From: Notolepis coatsorum | Taxonomy: Eukaryota > Chordata > Actinopteri > Aulopiformes > Paralepididae | Assembly: GCA_963971535.1 (NCBI GenBank) | Contig: OZ020590.1 | Location: 154,418,177-154,482,176 of the forward strand | Length of the DNA: 64,000 bases | Reading direction: 5' to 3' | In this document: one piece after another, positions 35,041-45,634 of the stretch | Layout of the letters: each line of letters starts with the position of its first letter | Position numbering within the stretch: the stretch's first letter is position 1 | Notes under the pieces: model-generated | Told to the model about the DNA's origin: nothing | Seen by the model: only the letters and a program-made list of their open reading frames with translations | Databases searched by the model: none | Program-made: the position numbers and the translations under genes

Positions 35041-35240
35041 NNNNNNNNNNNNNNNNNNNNNNNNNNNNNNNNNNNNNNNNNNNNNNNNNNNNNNNNNNNN
35101 NNNNNNNNNNNNNNNNNNNNNNNNNNNNNNNNNNNNNNNNNNNNNNNNNNNNNNNNNNNNNNNNNNNNNNNNNNNNNNNNNNNNNNNNNNNNNNNNNNNN
35201 NNNNNNNNNNNNNNNNNNNNNNNNNNNNNNNNNNNNNNNN
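35041..35240. other. Assembly gap (200 N)
   Basis: Exactly 200 undetermined bases, probably a fixed-size placeholder. The sequence after it starts inside a LINE, so the true missing length is unknown. Confidence 1.
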
Positions 35241-35741
35241 CTACCCACCTTCAAAACCGCTCTCAAAGAGCACCTACGGGAGACTGCAACTCGAAACTGA
35301 CCCCTGTAAATGTCCAAACCCAACCCCCTCCAATGTACAGTTTCCCACCCCCCCCCCCCCCCGCCAACCCCCCCCCCCCCCTCCCATCCACCCAACCACG
35401 TCCAATGCACAGTCCCCCCCCCCCAGTTCCCCCCCCCCCCCACCCCAACTACCCAACCTCCTCCAATGTACAGTTTCTTCCCCCTCAAATGTATATACTC
35501 TCTTTGTAAACTCTTTTTGTACTCATAATCAGTACTGTATATTTGTAGATCTGGTATGTCATAAATGTATAGATGTAGCAGTACGGTCTATCCGTATGTC
35601 GTGTGTGTCATATATGTTATGATGAATTGAAAATGGGGGACCCTGATGTAAACAAGACGAAAGTCTTTCTCTGGTCTGCATCCCCTTAACAATTGTGTGT
35701 ATTGAGCCGTACTGTATTGTCTGCAATCTGTTAATAACATT

Positions 35742-35810
<69 letters not shown>

Positions 35811-35827
35811 ATCAATCAATCAATCAA
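35241..35827 (+). mobile_element. LINE 3' end with (CAAT)n tail, second copy
   Basis: It begins inside the coding end (LPTFKTALKEHLRETAT) and continues with the C-rich UTR, tgtgtgtcatatatgttatg, cctgatgtaaacaagacgaa and gttaataacattttcaatca into a (CAAT)n run of about 85 bases. It corresponds closely to 1500-2062. Its 5' part may lie in the gap. Confidence 0.8.
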
Positions 35828-36560
35828 GGCAACTAGCCAGAGGTGGAGGGGGCAAGAAGTAGGAAGACTTCAGGGCACAAATCAACCAAAACCACACAAC
35901 GAAAACCCAGTCAACCCTCCTCCAATCATCTCTTAGCACATTATGTACAACTCCCTCGCCAATGTCCTGGTTGCCCAAATACGGACTTCCTCAATCCCAG
36001 AGTCAATCAACACTGCCATTGCCTGCTCATATATGGACTTCCTCTGACCTAAATGCAGTTTCTAGAGGGAACATAAGCTGAGTTAGTGGGAAGTTAGTAT
36101 CTCACCAGTCACTGTGACACATGCTCTTGGTCTACTCCCTAACTGAACAGGCACACATCGCGCGTGGAAGCGCCCCGAATGGTCCAGATGCGCCGGGATC
36201 AGCGGCAGCCAGTTTCCTTCCGGCACCCTTGTTAACAGATTAGACCACTCGTGATCTGCAGCGATGGTTCCGTCATCTGATCTTTTTTCTCTGTGAGCCT
36301 CTGTACCTCTGTGAGGTAATCTTTTTTTTTTTTGTAATTTTTTTTTTTTTATGGCTTTTACCTCTTCATAGTTCTCTAACGTTAGTCTTACTTTCCTCAA
36401 CGCTCAATTCTATAAACACTTGACCGATACCCATCAATGCACAGCGCTCTAGCATGTTCTGACTGTGAACACCTAAAGCTGAGGCTCAGACCGACCGACC
36501 GTTTTAGATTTTTGCCTCATTTTCCCTTATGTTAGAATTTTTTTTATGTAAAAATAATGG
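35828..36560. other. Unassigned spacer
   Basis: No recognised repeat apart from two T runs near 36320-36350. The minus-strand frame of 105 codons (36083-36400) has no clear homology. Confidence 0.4.
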
Positions 36561-36700
36561 TTGCAGATATAGAGGGGGGCGCCAAAACTGCACAGAGAAA
36601 AAAAAATTAAACAAATTTTTATTTTTTTTTCTGGCGCCCCCCTCTGGGTGGCGCTCTAGGCGACCGCCTATATCGCCTGTAAGAAGGTCCGCCCCTGTTT
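36561..36700. repeat. Hairpin-forming repeat with hAT-like end
   Basis: agaggggggcgcca (about 36572) pairs with tggcgcccccctct (about 36633) around an AT-rich loop. Further right, ggtccgcccctg resembles the terminal repeat of a fish hAT element. Only one end is recognisable. Confidence 0.45.
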
Positions 36701-36754
36701 ATATATAAATGCAGTCCCTTTGCGGTGAGGATAGGAGGAGGGAAAGCAGAGGAA

Positions 36755-36870
36755 GACACACATAGAGGGGAGGGGTTGTGGGACAGTGGAGTGGAGAGAC
36801 AAGGGTAAGAGGAACAGCGCAAGGTGATGGGAGAGATACAATGGAGAGAGACACTTTCTCTCTCTGGTCA
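36755..36870. repeat. Dispersed repeat shared with 56588
   Basis: gtggagagacaagggtaaga, gggagagatacaatggagag and gacactttctctctctgg match 56588-56675 with scattered differences. Family unknown. Confidence 0.6.
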
Positions 36871-36916
36871 GAGTGTCAGAGACAGGTATAAACAGAGGCA
36901 GAATGGTTTAAATTCA

Positions 36917-36999
36917 TGGATTTAAAAAGGCCCAAGAGTTACAATACCAAGCTCTTGATTTTTAACCCATGATAAAGATCAGCTCTACATGTGATTATG
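36917..36999. repeat. Dispersed block shared with 54968
   Basis: ccaagagttac, aagctcttgattttta, acccatgataaagatcagct and ctacatgtgattat recur in the same order at 54968-55052. The block contains the near-palindrome caagagtta...aagctcttg. Confidence 0.65.
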
Positions 37000-37591
37000 G
37001 CTCGTAGGGAAGTCGCCGCTGGTGTGAACAACCAGGCTATGAATTTCTGTTCCCTTCAACGGTGGTGTGTTTGCGGTGTAATTGTGCCATACCCTGGCTT
37101 TGGCCGAAACAATGCCACTGCTTGGCGCCTGACTCCTCAGCAGGTGGTAATTCCACCGTTGCAGGTATAGTGTTGTACCGGTGATGTGTTTCACCGCCCT
37201 CTGCAGTGCTTTACTGCGATGCAGTTAGTGAGTGCGCTTTCTATGGCGGATTGGTAGGAGTTCACCAGAATCTGAGGAGACAGATTGGCTCTGGTTCCTC
37301 AGGAAGTAGAAATGCTGGTGAGTTTTCCTGCTCAGGGGAGGTCCTCGGGGATGTGGACACCCAGGAATGGGGTTAATGGGGATATCGCGTTTCACCAATG
37401 ATTTTTGTGAACGTTTTGTTAACGTTCCACTTTTTAAAAGCCAAATTGCTAAAACTAACCCTAAATTACCGGATGTTGCAGAGAACACGCACTGACACTG
37501 GTGACCTGATCTGCAATGCCAAGCTAGTTTTACTGTAGCTAGCGGTTTTAACTGGAATTCAAAATCCCCTGCCTTATCAGAGAGACACATT

Positions 37592-38060
37592 TTCATTTTC
37601 ATTCCAAACCTTTATTTAAACTCGAAAGGCAACTGAGGTTTCCCGCATTTACAGTCACGTTGAGTGTACAGTACAGAAATGAGCTACAACAATAAGCATA
37701 TAAAATCACGCAGCGTATAAAATCACAACAATAAGACAAGTAAGGATAACAATCAATTAAAACGTGTACAACTTGATTGACAAAGGTCGGAGATCAATGT
37801 TTTAAACTGCAATAGAGGGGAGACTCTCAAGCTCTCAAGTTCATTCCTGACTCGAGGAACCTCCTGCAGTCCTGCAAATATTACATAAAACGTCTGTCGA
37901 TTGCATACTGAAAGTAAATTGGACACTATTCTGGAACCATTTGTAGCAGATGAAGTCTGGCCTCTTTTGAAAGGAAAGATAATCACTCTGAGTGCTATTG
38001 TCATAGAGTTACAGAGGTTTGAACAGACTGAAATAAAAGTTTTTTTCATTTTCGTTATTT
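37592..38060 (-). mobile_element. Unidentified retroposed 3' end
   Basis: The minus strand has a 98-codon frame (37753-38049) containing LQEVPRVRNELESLRVSPLL and FKTLISDLCQSS, then an AT-rich UTR, gtttaaataaaggtttggaa and a short gaaaat tail. The polyadenylation signal plus tail suggests a LINE or retroposed transcript. I do not recognise the peptide with certainty. Confidence 0.45.
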
Positions 38061-38313
38061 TGCAAACAGATGCCTGCCTATCTACTCTATAGTTATTAGC
38101 TGAACACTGCTGGGGCTGGGGCCATAGCCGGAAGTCTTACCTAGAACATGTCCAAAGTTGATAACAATATCACAAAAACTTGTGTTTTACACATTATGTA
38201 ATAGTATGTTTAGGCGTTTTTCCCATAAATCTGTGAGGGGAGTCAACACTACCTCAGTCCTACAGTAATCTCTTGTCACGTACACCACCTTTTCACACAA
38301 CAACAGATCAGCG

Positions 38314-38732
38314 TTGGCGGCTGGGTGGCGCAGCGGACATTGCGCTTGTCACCAATGCAAGAGACACCGGGTTCAAATCCGGCTGTTGGCGTTGCCTCCG
38401 GCTTGGGCCGGCCGTCATACTAACTCAATTGGCAGAGTTAGCGGGTGGAAGTCGATGGGGTGGGGATTTGGACGTTGTGGACAGCGACTCCTACAGGTCG
38501 GTTGGGGGACGCCTGCACAGCAGAGACAGGAAATGGCGGGGGGGTAGTGTGAGCCTCCCACACGTTACACCTCGCCAATGAGACACGTGATGCAAGGCTT
38601 CTATCCTCTCTACAACTGGCCAGTTGGGGGCATATGCGAGCAACGCTCAAGACAGGGGAGGGGAGAATTGGCACAGCGAAATTGGGATGCGAAAAAAAAA
38701 TAGAAAAATAGAAAAAAAAGTGGATAAAAAAA
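38314..38732 (+). mobile_element. tRNA-headed SINE, family 2, copy 1
   Basis: The head gcggctgggtggcgcagcgg (A box) and gggttcaaatccgg (B box) is tRNA-like. The body includes gtcgatggggtggggatttg, gacgttgtggacagcgactc and ctacaggtcggttgggggac, and ends in A-rich gtggataaaaaaaag. It is flanked by 9-bp direct repeats agatcagcg (38305-38313 and 38733-38741), the mark of LINE-mediated retroposition. Confidence 0.88.
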
Positions 38733-38741
38733 AGATCAGCG

Positions 38742-39376
38742 CAACAACAGATTAGCGCAATTTGCGCTGCGGAGAGGGAGGCGCGCGTTCATTCTCTGAC
38801 GTACGGTACGCTTTACTGGTTCTACCGTTTCTCGGTCTCAGAAAACCAACTCAAGTAAGATGTCATTCTTTTCAGAATTTCATTGGCTACACAAACGGCC
38901 AATACTTTTCAGCATCAGTGGTGATTTGTCCGGTCATTGAGAGGCGAAACCGGAGGTGGTTGTCAAAATCGTTGGCTGTTTTGTCTCATAACCCGAGATT
39001 GGAAGCACGTAATAGGTCAAGCGGTGTGTCAAACGGCAGCCATTTTAGCTTTCAACTGCTGTGTCTTTGAGTGGCAATAACACAGCGTGACGCCGACAGG
39101 CGGCTGTGAAGTGTGTTGTGACGTGCGACGGCCCGTGCGCGTGGTACAATGGCCCGGAACGTTAAGGGGTTGACCAGCCAGTCACTAGCACGGGTTCCAT
39201 AGGTACCAACATCTCTATTAGAAGCTATACAGCCTGCATATATTAGAAGGACCACAGCCTGCATGAACACAGACGAAGCTAAGAGCGATCTATAAATAGT
39301 CCACTTGTCCTCCTATAGCTGTGTCACAACGACTAGAGAGATGGGAGCAGCCCACCCCCCCATGAAAGGTTTATGG
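38742..39376. other. Unassigned spacer between inverted SINEs
   Basis: About 630 bases with no recognised gene. It includes a CpG-rich stretch near 39110-39150. Confidence 0.4.
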
Positions 39377-39855
39377 CTAAGTCTTTTTTTATCCACTTTT
39401 TCTCCTTATTTAAAATGTTTCTCCCATCCCAATTTCGTGTTTCCAATTCTCCCCTCCCCTGTCTTGAACGTTGCTCGACTATGCCCCCCACTGGTCGGTT
39501 GTAGGGAGGATAGAAGCCTTGCATCACGTGTCCCCTCCGGTACACGAGGAGGCAGCCTGTCACATCTTTTCACCTGCCAGCGCGGACTCTCAGTGGCGAG
39601 GAGGAGTAACGTGTGGGAGGCTCACACTGCCCCCGTTACTTCCTGTCTCTGCTGTGCAGGCGTCCCCCAACCGACCTGTAGGAGTCGCTGTCCACAACGT
39701 CCAAATCCCCACCCATCGACTTCCACCCGCTGGCTCTGCCAATTGAGCCAGTATGACGGCCGGTCCAAGCCGGAGGCAATGCTGACACCCGGATTCGAGA
39801 CCGGAGTCTCTTGCATTGGTGACGAGCGCAATCTCCGCTGCGCTACCCAGCCGCT
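39377..39855 (-). mobile_element. tRNA-headed SINE, family 2, copy 2
   Basis: The reverse complement matches copy 1 throughout, starting agcggctgggtagcgcagcg, with an additional block of about 60 bases in the body that copy 1 lacks. Target duplications ggtttatgg flank it (39368-39376 and 39856-39864). Confidence 0.88.
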
Positions 39856-39864
39856 GGTTTATGG

Positions 39865-40267
39865 TCTTTAACTTCTAACAGTCATTTAACACAAAGCATC
39901 AGGTCAACGGCTAAAACAAACACTAATAGACCTCACCTACAACACAAACTTATTCAGGTGTGCTTAGCTCAACATACGTCAGTTTGAGGAACAACTGAAA
40001 CAAACCATTTAAATACTGAACAAGACAATAGAGGCAAGGATGCTCCTCTCTGATGAAACCACTCAGGTGTGGACGAGGCCTAATCAGGCGGCGTTGTCGG
40101 CCACTTGCTTCACTGATGAGCTGACTGCCGGGATGGTGAGACGAGTAGCTCTCCCTCCCACAAGAATATAGAATATCTACGACATGCTACACACATTGAG
40201 TTAATGGATTTCTTTCATATACAGTACATGGTGAGATGCAACCAAGTAGCACAGTCTCTAGTAGAAA
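39865..40267. other. Unassigned spacer
   Basis: AT-rich sequence with no recognised gene or repeat. Confidence 0.4.
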
Positions 40268-41462
40268 CAGTGGCTCAGTCAGGAGGTAGAGCGGTCTAGA
40301 GACAGTGGTTCAGGAGATAGAGCTGGTCTAGAGACAGTGGCTCAGTCAGGAGGTAGAGCGGTCTAGAGACAGTGGCTCAGTCAGGAGGTAGAGCTGGTCT
40401 AGAGACAGTGGCTCAGGAGGTAGAGCTGGTCTAGAGGCAGTGGCTCAGTCAGGAGGTAGAGCTGGTCTAGAGACAGTGGCTCAGGAGGTAGAGCTGGTCT
40501 AGAGTCAGTGGCTCAGGAGGTAGAGCTGGTCTAGAGACAGTGGCTCAGGAGGTAGAGCTGGTCTAGAGACAGTGGCTCAGGAGGTAGAGCTGGTCTAGAG
40601 ACAGTGGCTCAGTCAGGAGGTAGAGCTGGTCTAGAGACAGTGGCTCAGGAGATAGAGCTGGTCTAGAGACAGTGGCTCAGTCAGGAGGTAGAGCTGGTCT
40701 AAAGACTGGCTCAGGAGGTAGAGCGGTCTAGAGACAGTGGCTCAGGAGGTAGAGCTGGTCTAGAGACAGTGGCTCAGGAGGTAGAGCTGGTCTAGAGACA
40801 GTGGCTCAGGACAGGAGGTAGAGCAGGTCTAGAGACAGTGGATCAGGAGGTAGAGCTGGTCTAGAGACAGTGGCTCAGAAGGTAGAGCTGGTCTAGAGAC
40901 AGTGGATCAGGAGGTAGAGCTGGTCTAGAGACAGTGGCTCAGGAGGTAGAGCTGGTCTAGAGGCAGTGGCTCAGGAGGTAGAACTGGTCTAGAGACAGTG
41001 GATCAGGAGGTAGAGCTGGTCTAGAGACAGTGGCTCAGGAGGTAGAGCAGGTCTAGAGACAGTGGATCAGGAGGTAGAGCTGGTCTAGAGACAGTGGCTC
41101 AGGAGGTAGAGCGGTCTAGAGACAGTGGCTCAGGAGGTAGAGCTGGTCTAGAGACAGTGGCTCAGGAGGTACAGTGGTCTAGAGACAGTGGCTCAGGAGG
41201 TAGAGCTGGTCTAGAGACAGTGGCTCAGGAGGTACAGTGGTCTAGAGACAGTGGCTCAGGAGGTAGAGCTGGTCTAGAGACAGTGGCTCAGGAGGTAGAG
41301 CTGGTCTAGAGACAGTGGCTCAGGAGGTAGAGCTGGTCTAGAGACAGTGGCTCAGGAGGTACAGTGGTCTAGAGACAGTGGCTCAGGAGGTAGAGCTGGT
41401 CTAGAGACAGTGGCTCAGGAGGTAGAGCTGGTCTAGAGACAGTGGCTCAGGAGGTAGAGCGC
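40268..41462 (+). repeat. 32-bp minisatellite built from a SINE head, about 38 copies
   Basis: The unit begins gtggctcaggaggtagagct and continues with ggtctagagaca. Its first 19 bases are the A-box region of SINE family 1, and the array runs directly into a SINE body at 41443. Variants carry ctcagtcagg, ggatcagg or gtacagtgg. The array probably arose by repeated slippage or unequal exchange at the 5' end of that SINE. Confidence 0.93.
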
Positions 41463-41675
41463 TCGTCTGGTAATCCTGCTCCTCCCAGCAGTGTGTTGAA
41501 GTGTCCTTGAGCAAGACACTTAACCCCTAACTTCTCCTGATGAGCAGGTTGGCACCTTGCATGGTTGCCTCCTCGGTCTGTGTGTGTGAATGTGTGAGTG
41601 AATAGGTGAATGTGAGGCATAAATTGCAAAGCGTGTTGGATACAATCTGTATGCAGTCCATGTACCATTTAGCCT
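41443..41675 (+). mobile_element. tRNA-headed SINE, family 1, copy 2
   Basis: After gtggctcaggaggtagagcg it continues ctcgtctggtaatcctgctc, gtgttgaagtgtccttgagc, gacacttaacccctaacttc and tgtgtgtgaatgtgtgagtg. The B-box segment present at 13730 is missing here (around 41475). Confidence 0.85.
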
Positions 41676-41939
41676 AAACAAAAACAATGTAACATACCTT
41701 GGCTATACTATAGATGAGCTATCTACATAATCAATGAGTCGGTGTGTCTGCCTCTTAACCACCAAAACCTGCACGGACTACAATGTATGACATGTATCAT
41801 GCCAGCTAGGGTACCTTGTGTATACTGTTTACTTGTACTCTTACTCATAGTCTACATTCCGATTCAATTCTTTAGTGTCGATATTTATTGTAATGGATGA
41901 TATTAACTGATAGGGCATACAGACTCTCATCGTTATTTT
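41676..41939. other. Unassigned spacer, old LINE-like
   Basis: ggactacaatgtatgacatg, tatcatgccagctagggta and gtatactgtttact resemble parts of 55108-55135, 56095-56130 and 56503-56530, so this is probably an old retroposon UTR. Confidence 0.4.
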
Positions 41940-43352
41940 TTGTTCAAACCCACCGCTCCCAGTTCAAACCCACCGCTCTCAGTTCAAACCCACCGCTCCC
42001 AGTTCAAACCCACCACTCCCAGTTCAAACCCACCACTCCCAGTTCAAACCCACCGCTCCCAGTTCAAACCCACCGCTCCCAGTTCAAACACACCGCTCCC
42101 AGTTCAAACCCACCGCTCCCAGTTCAAACCCACCGCTCTCAGTTCAAACCAGCCACTCCCAGTTCAAACCCACCACTCCCAGTTCAAACCCACCGCTCCC
42201 AGTTCAAACCCACCACTCCCAGTTCAAACCAGCCACTCCCAGTTCAAACCAGCCACTCCCAGTTCAAACCCACCACTCCCAGTTCAAACCCACCGCTCCC
42301 AGTTCAAACCCACCACTCCCAGTTCAAACCAGCCACTCCCAGTTCAAACCAGCCACTCCCAGTTCAAACCAGCCACTCCCAGTTCAAACCAGCCACTCCC
42401 AGTTCAAACCAGCCACTCCCAGTTCAAACCTACCACTCCCAGTTCAAACCAGCCACTCCCAGTTCAAACCAGCCACTCCCAGTTCAAACCCACCACTCCC
42501 AGTTCAAACCAGCCACTCCCAGTTCAAACCAGCCACTCCCAGTTCAAACCAGCCACTCCCAGTTAAAACCAGCCACTCCCAATTCAAACCAGCCACTCCC
42601 AGTTCAAGCCAGCCACCCCCAGTTCAAGCCAGCCACTCCCAGTTCAAACCAGCCACTCCCAGTTCAAACCCACCGCTCCCAGTTCAAACCCACCACTCCC
42701 AGTTCAAACCAGCCACTCCCAGTTCAAACCAGCCACTCCAAATTCAAACCAGCCACTCCCAGTTCAAACCTAAGAGTTCTGGTTCAAGCCCACCACTCCC
42801 AGTTCAAACCAGCCACTCCCAGTTCAAACCAGCCACTCCCAGTTCAAACCAGCCACTCCCAGTTCAAACCTAAGAGTTCTGGTTCAAACCCACCACTCCC
42901 AGTTCAAGCCAGCCACTCCCAGTTCAAACCAGCCACTCCAAATTCAAACCCACCACTCCCAGTTCAAACCTAAGAGTTCTGGTTCAAGCCCACCACTCCC
43001 AGTTCAAACCAGCCACTCCCAGTTCAAACCAGCCACCCCCAGTTCAAACCAGCCACTCCCAGTTCAAACCAGCCACTCCCAGTTCAAACCAGCCACCCCC
43101 AGTTCAAACCAGCCACTCCCAGTTCAAACCAGCCACTCCCAGTTCAAACCTAAGAGTTCTGGTTCAAGCCCACCACTCCCAGTTCAAACCAGCCACTCCC
43201 AGTTCAAACCAGCCAGTCCCAGTTCAAACCAGCCACTCCCAGTTCAAACCAGCCACTCCCAGTTCAAACCAACCACTCCCAGTTCAAGCCTAAGAGTTCT
43301 GGTTCAAATCCACCACTCCCAGTTCAAGCCAGCCACTCCCAGTTCAAACCAG
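41940..43352. repeat. 20-bp minisatellite, about 70 copies
   Basis: The unit agttcaaaccagccactccc (or cccaccactccc) repeats every 20 bases for 1.4 kb. A variant unit containing taagagttctggttcaa recurs at about 42770, 42870, 42970, 43150 and 43290, a higher-order pattern. Three of six frames stay open and encode repeats such as QFKPATPSSNQPLPVQTSHS, a by-product of the period. Confidence 0.97.
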
Positions 43353-44174
43353 CGACAGTTTCACGGACTGAGCTTGAAGATGATTGATTTTCACAGATCC
43401 AAAGCAAGCAGCAGGACTGACTGGTTTTATACATCACTGCTCTGTCATTTCATTTCATTCCATTTATTTGGAATGAAGGGTTCCATTAGCAGCCAGTCTT
43501 CTTGGGGTCCACAAAGAATTTTGAGGCAGTGCTTCAATGTCAGATGTAATATCACCACCAACAGCACCACCAACATTTATGGATACGGTTTATGTAGAGT
43601 AATCTTTATTTTTAAAATGTTTATAAAGAATACATCCACAGAGTTTTAGAAAGGTGAGTAATAGAAGTATTGCTTTTCTCCCCAGAAAATTATTAATGAA
43701 TGAATTTATCATTTAAACATTTTGGCGGGTCCAAAATGTATGTTACGTGCATGTATCCCCTCCCTACTTCCCATTTCTCCACGTGGAAGGCACCTGATTG
43801 GATCAAAGACATGGTGGTGCTCTAGTGCGACATCTAGTGGCAATGTTATCTATAGCACCTTTAATAATAGTTGTGTGTTTTTCCAATCACCCAAAGAAAC
43901 ATGGTGGTGTCCCTGAGAGGTACCTCTATGACGACGCTCAAGTCTCCATTCACTCACGGTTAGCCACACTGCCCCTAGTGGCGGCTTACACACAATGCAC
44001 ATTGTGTAAGACTAGTTAGATTTGCATCTATAACACTGTACTGTTTGCCCTTGTTCAATTTCCACGTCAACTAATATGCTCCTAACCAGTTTGTTAAAGA
44101 TAGACTCTGTAATGCCACCGAACAACGACCTCTAGACGTGTTTTTTGTTGTGGTCTGATGTGTCGGTTGGAGTT
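43353..44174. other. Mostly unassigned; fragment of a common fish retroposon
   Basis: tttcattccatttatttgga and ggttccattagcagccagtc plus cttcttggggtccac (about 43445-43520) belong to a widespread retroposon 3' end. The rest, including the frames at 43374 and 43722, is unrecognised. Confidence 0.4.
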
Positions 44175-44277
44175 GAGTGAGATTTATTGATCCTGATTGG
44201 GGAAATGTGGGCGTCATAGCAGGAGGAGGGGAGGTACAGGTATGGGCAGGGTAATAGTAGAAAGACATAATGATAGG

Positions 44278-45540
44278 TGTAACTGAGGGGTACAATTCCC
44301 TGACTGTATTAATCAAGTATTGGTATCATTAAACCACTACCGTCTTATGTACATTACTGGCCATACTGTACACAAGTATATCAGATGAGAACACTTCCAC
44401 AATGAAACGGTTTCCACACAAATACTTGTTTAGAATATTTATTACAGCAAAGGATATTATAACAATACTTTAATTGCGCTTATAAGGCAAATAGAATGTG
44501 CATAGGCAAATCAATAATGAATGTTAGGAATTATCTATGGTACTCAGGGGAGATACTGGAGATACTGAAAGGGGGGTACTACCGGTTGTAAGCCAGCAGG
44601 GGGAGGCAATGCTCTATACAAAGTCAATGGTTCCACAGGGAGCTTCAATAGGCACCTGGAGACGGTATATTGCTCCCTGCTCCGCGGGGAAAAGCAGCCG
44701 CTGTAATTCCAGTATGCAGCAGCACAGGTGGAAGCCGTGGAGTCTCTGCTCCGACAGAGACGGGCTCGAGTGATGTCCTCACGGGCATGTGTAGATCCCA
44801 CAGCAGTGGGTGTAGACGGTTCTCTGCTCCAGCAGCTTGGTCAAAGTAATGAAGAATAATAATCCTGCCGGAAAGGGCTCTGCAATCACCGGTGTAAATC
44901 CTCCGTGTAAATCCTCCGTGGTCCACGGTAGTTCACAGTTGAACTTGACGTTACTATCCTATTAGCACGCGGCAATAAGTGCTCTATGTAGACACACAAT
45001 TACCCACTTCACGTGGTCTTTGACTCGTAATGAAGGCTTACTAGTAAATAGCGAACGATACGTTGAACAAACGTAGTAGGATAACACGACTCTATTTGAG
45101 GCAATACGAGCCCTACTCTACCGCACGTTGCATAGTGTGGTCAGGCGTCACTTGGGTAACTGAACACGACTGAACTCCAACTCGAACCGAAAGGGACTGA
45201 AAAGGAAAACCTGTATTCGTTGCGCCATATTTATATGTACGGGGGATAAACGAGTGCCAGCCTGCTCACTGTCTCGTAGCCTTGGGCAGAAGCGGGCATG
45301 CACAGACATGTCGTGTCGGTAGCTTTCAAGTCGGCTCTGGGGGGTAAGTCACTGGCGCCTGGTGGCACGCCATCCAATAGGAGAATGAAATATTATGGGC
45401 TGTGTAACTACTAGGTTAAAGGGACATTCCGTGTATATGTACAAAGAATACACAAGGGATATCAAACGATATACAAATATTATGCAATATATATCAATCA
45501 ATAAATACATATATTCGGTTTAATCTGACCCTTTGTAACA
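44278..45540 (-). repeat. 3' LTR of BEL/Pao element 3
   Basis: 1263 bases. It is distantly similar to the LTRs of elements 1 and 2 at its ends and around the TATA plus ATATGGCGCAA motif (complement of about 45223-45240), and otherwise diverged. Confidence 0.94.
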
Positions 45541-45634
45541 GCCGCCCCCTAATTAGTCCCACCTAATTAGCTAAGCAGAGACAGATTAACCGCACTGTCC
45601 ACTACTCAATGTCTGTTGTGAGGGGTCGGTCAGT

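Noticed and set aside
35310-35490. Proline- or glycine-rich proteins next to the gap
   Set aside because: Translations of C-rich expansions in a LINE 3' UTR, one of them extending through the N gap.
40268-41462. CRISPR-like array (and the other minisatellites)
   Set aside because: Units are directly adjacent with no unique spacers, and the DNA is clearly from an animal genome.
41897-42973. 358-codon proline- and glutamine-rich frame
   Set aside because: Generated by the 20-base array; a second frame on the same strand is also open. No promoter or domain.
43960-43990. CTCF-like site (complement near ccgccactaggggca)
   Set aside because: A single imperfect match to a degenerate motif in unassigned sequence; not enough to call.
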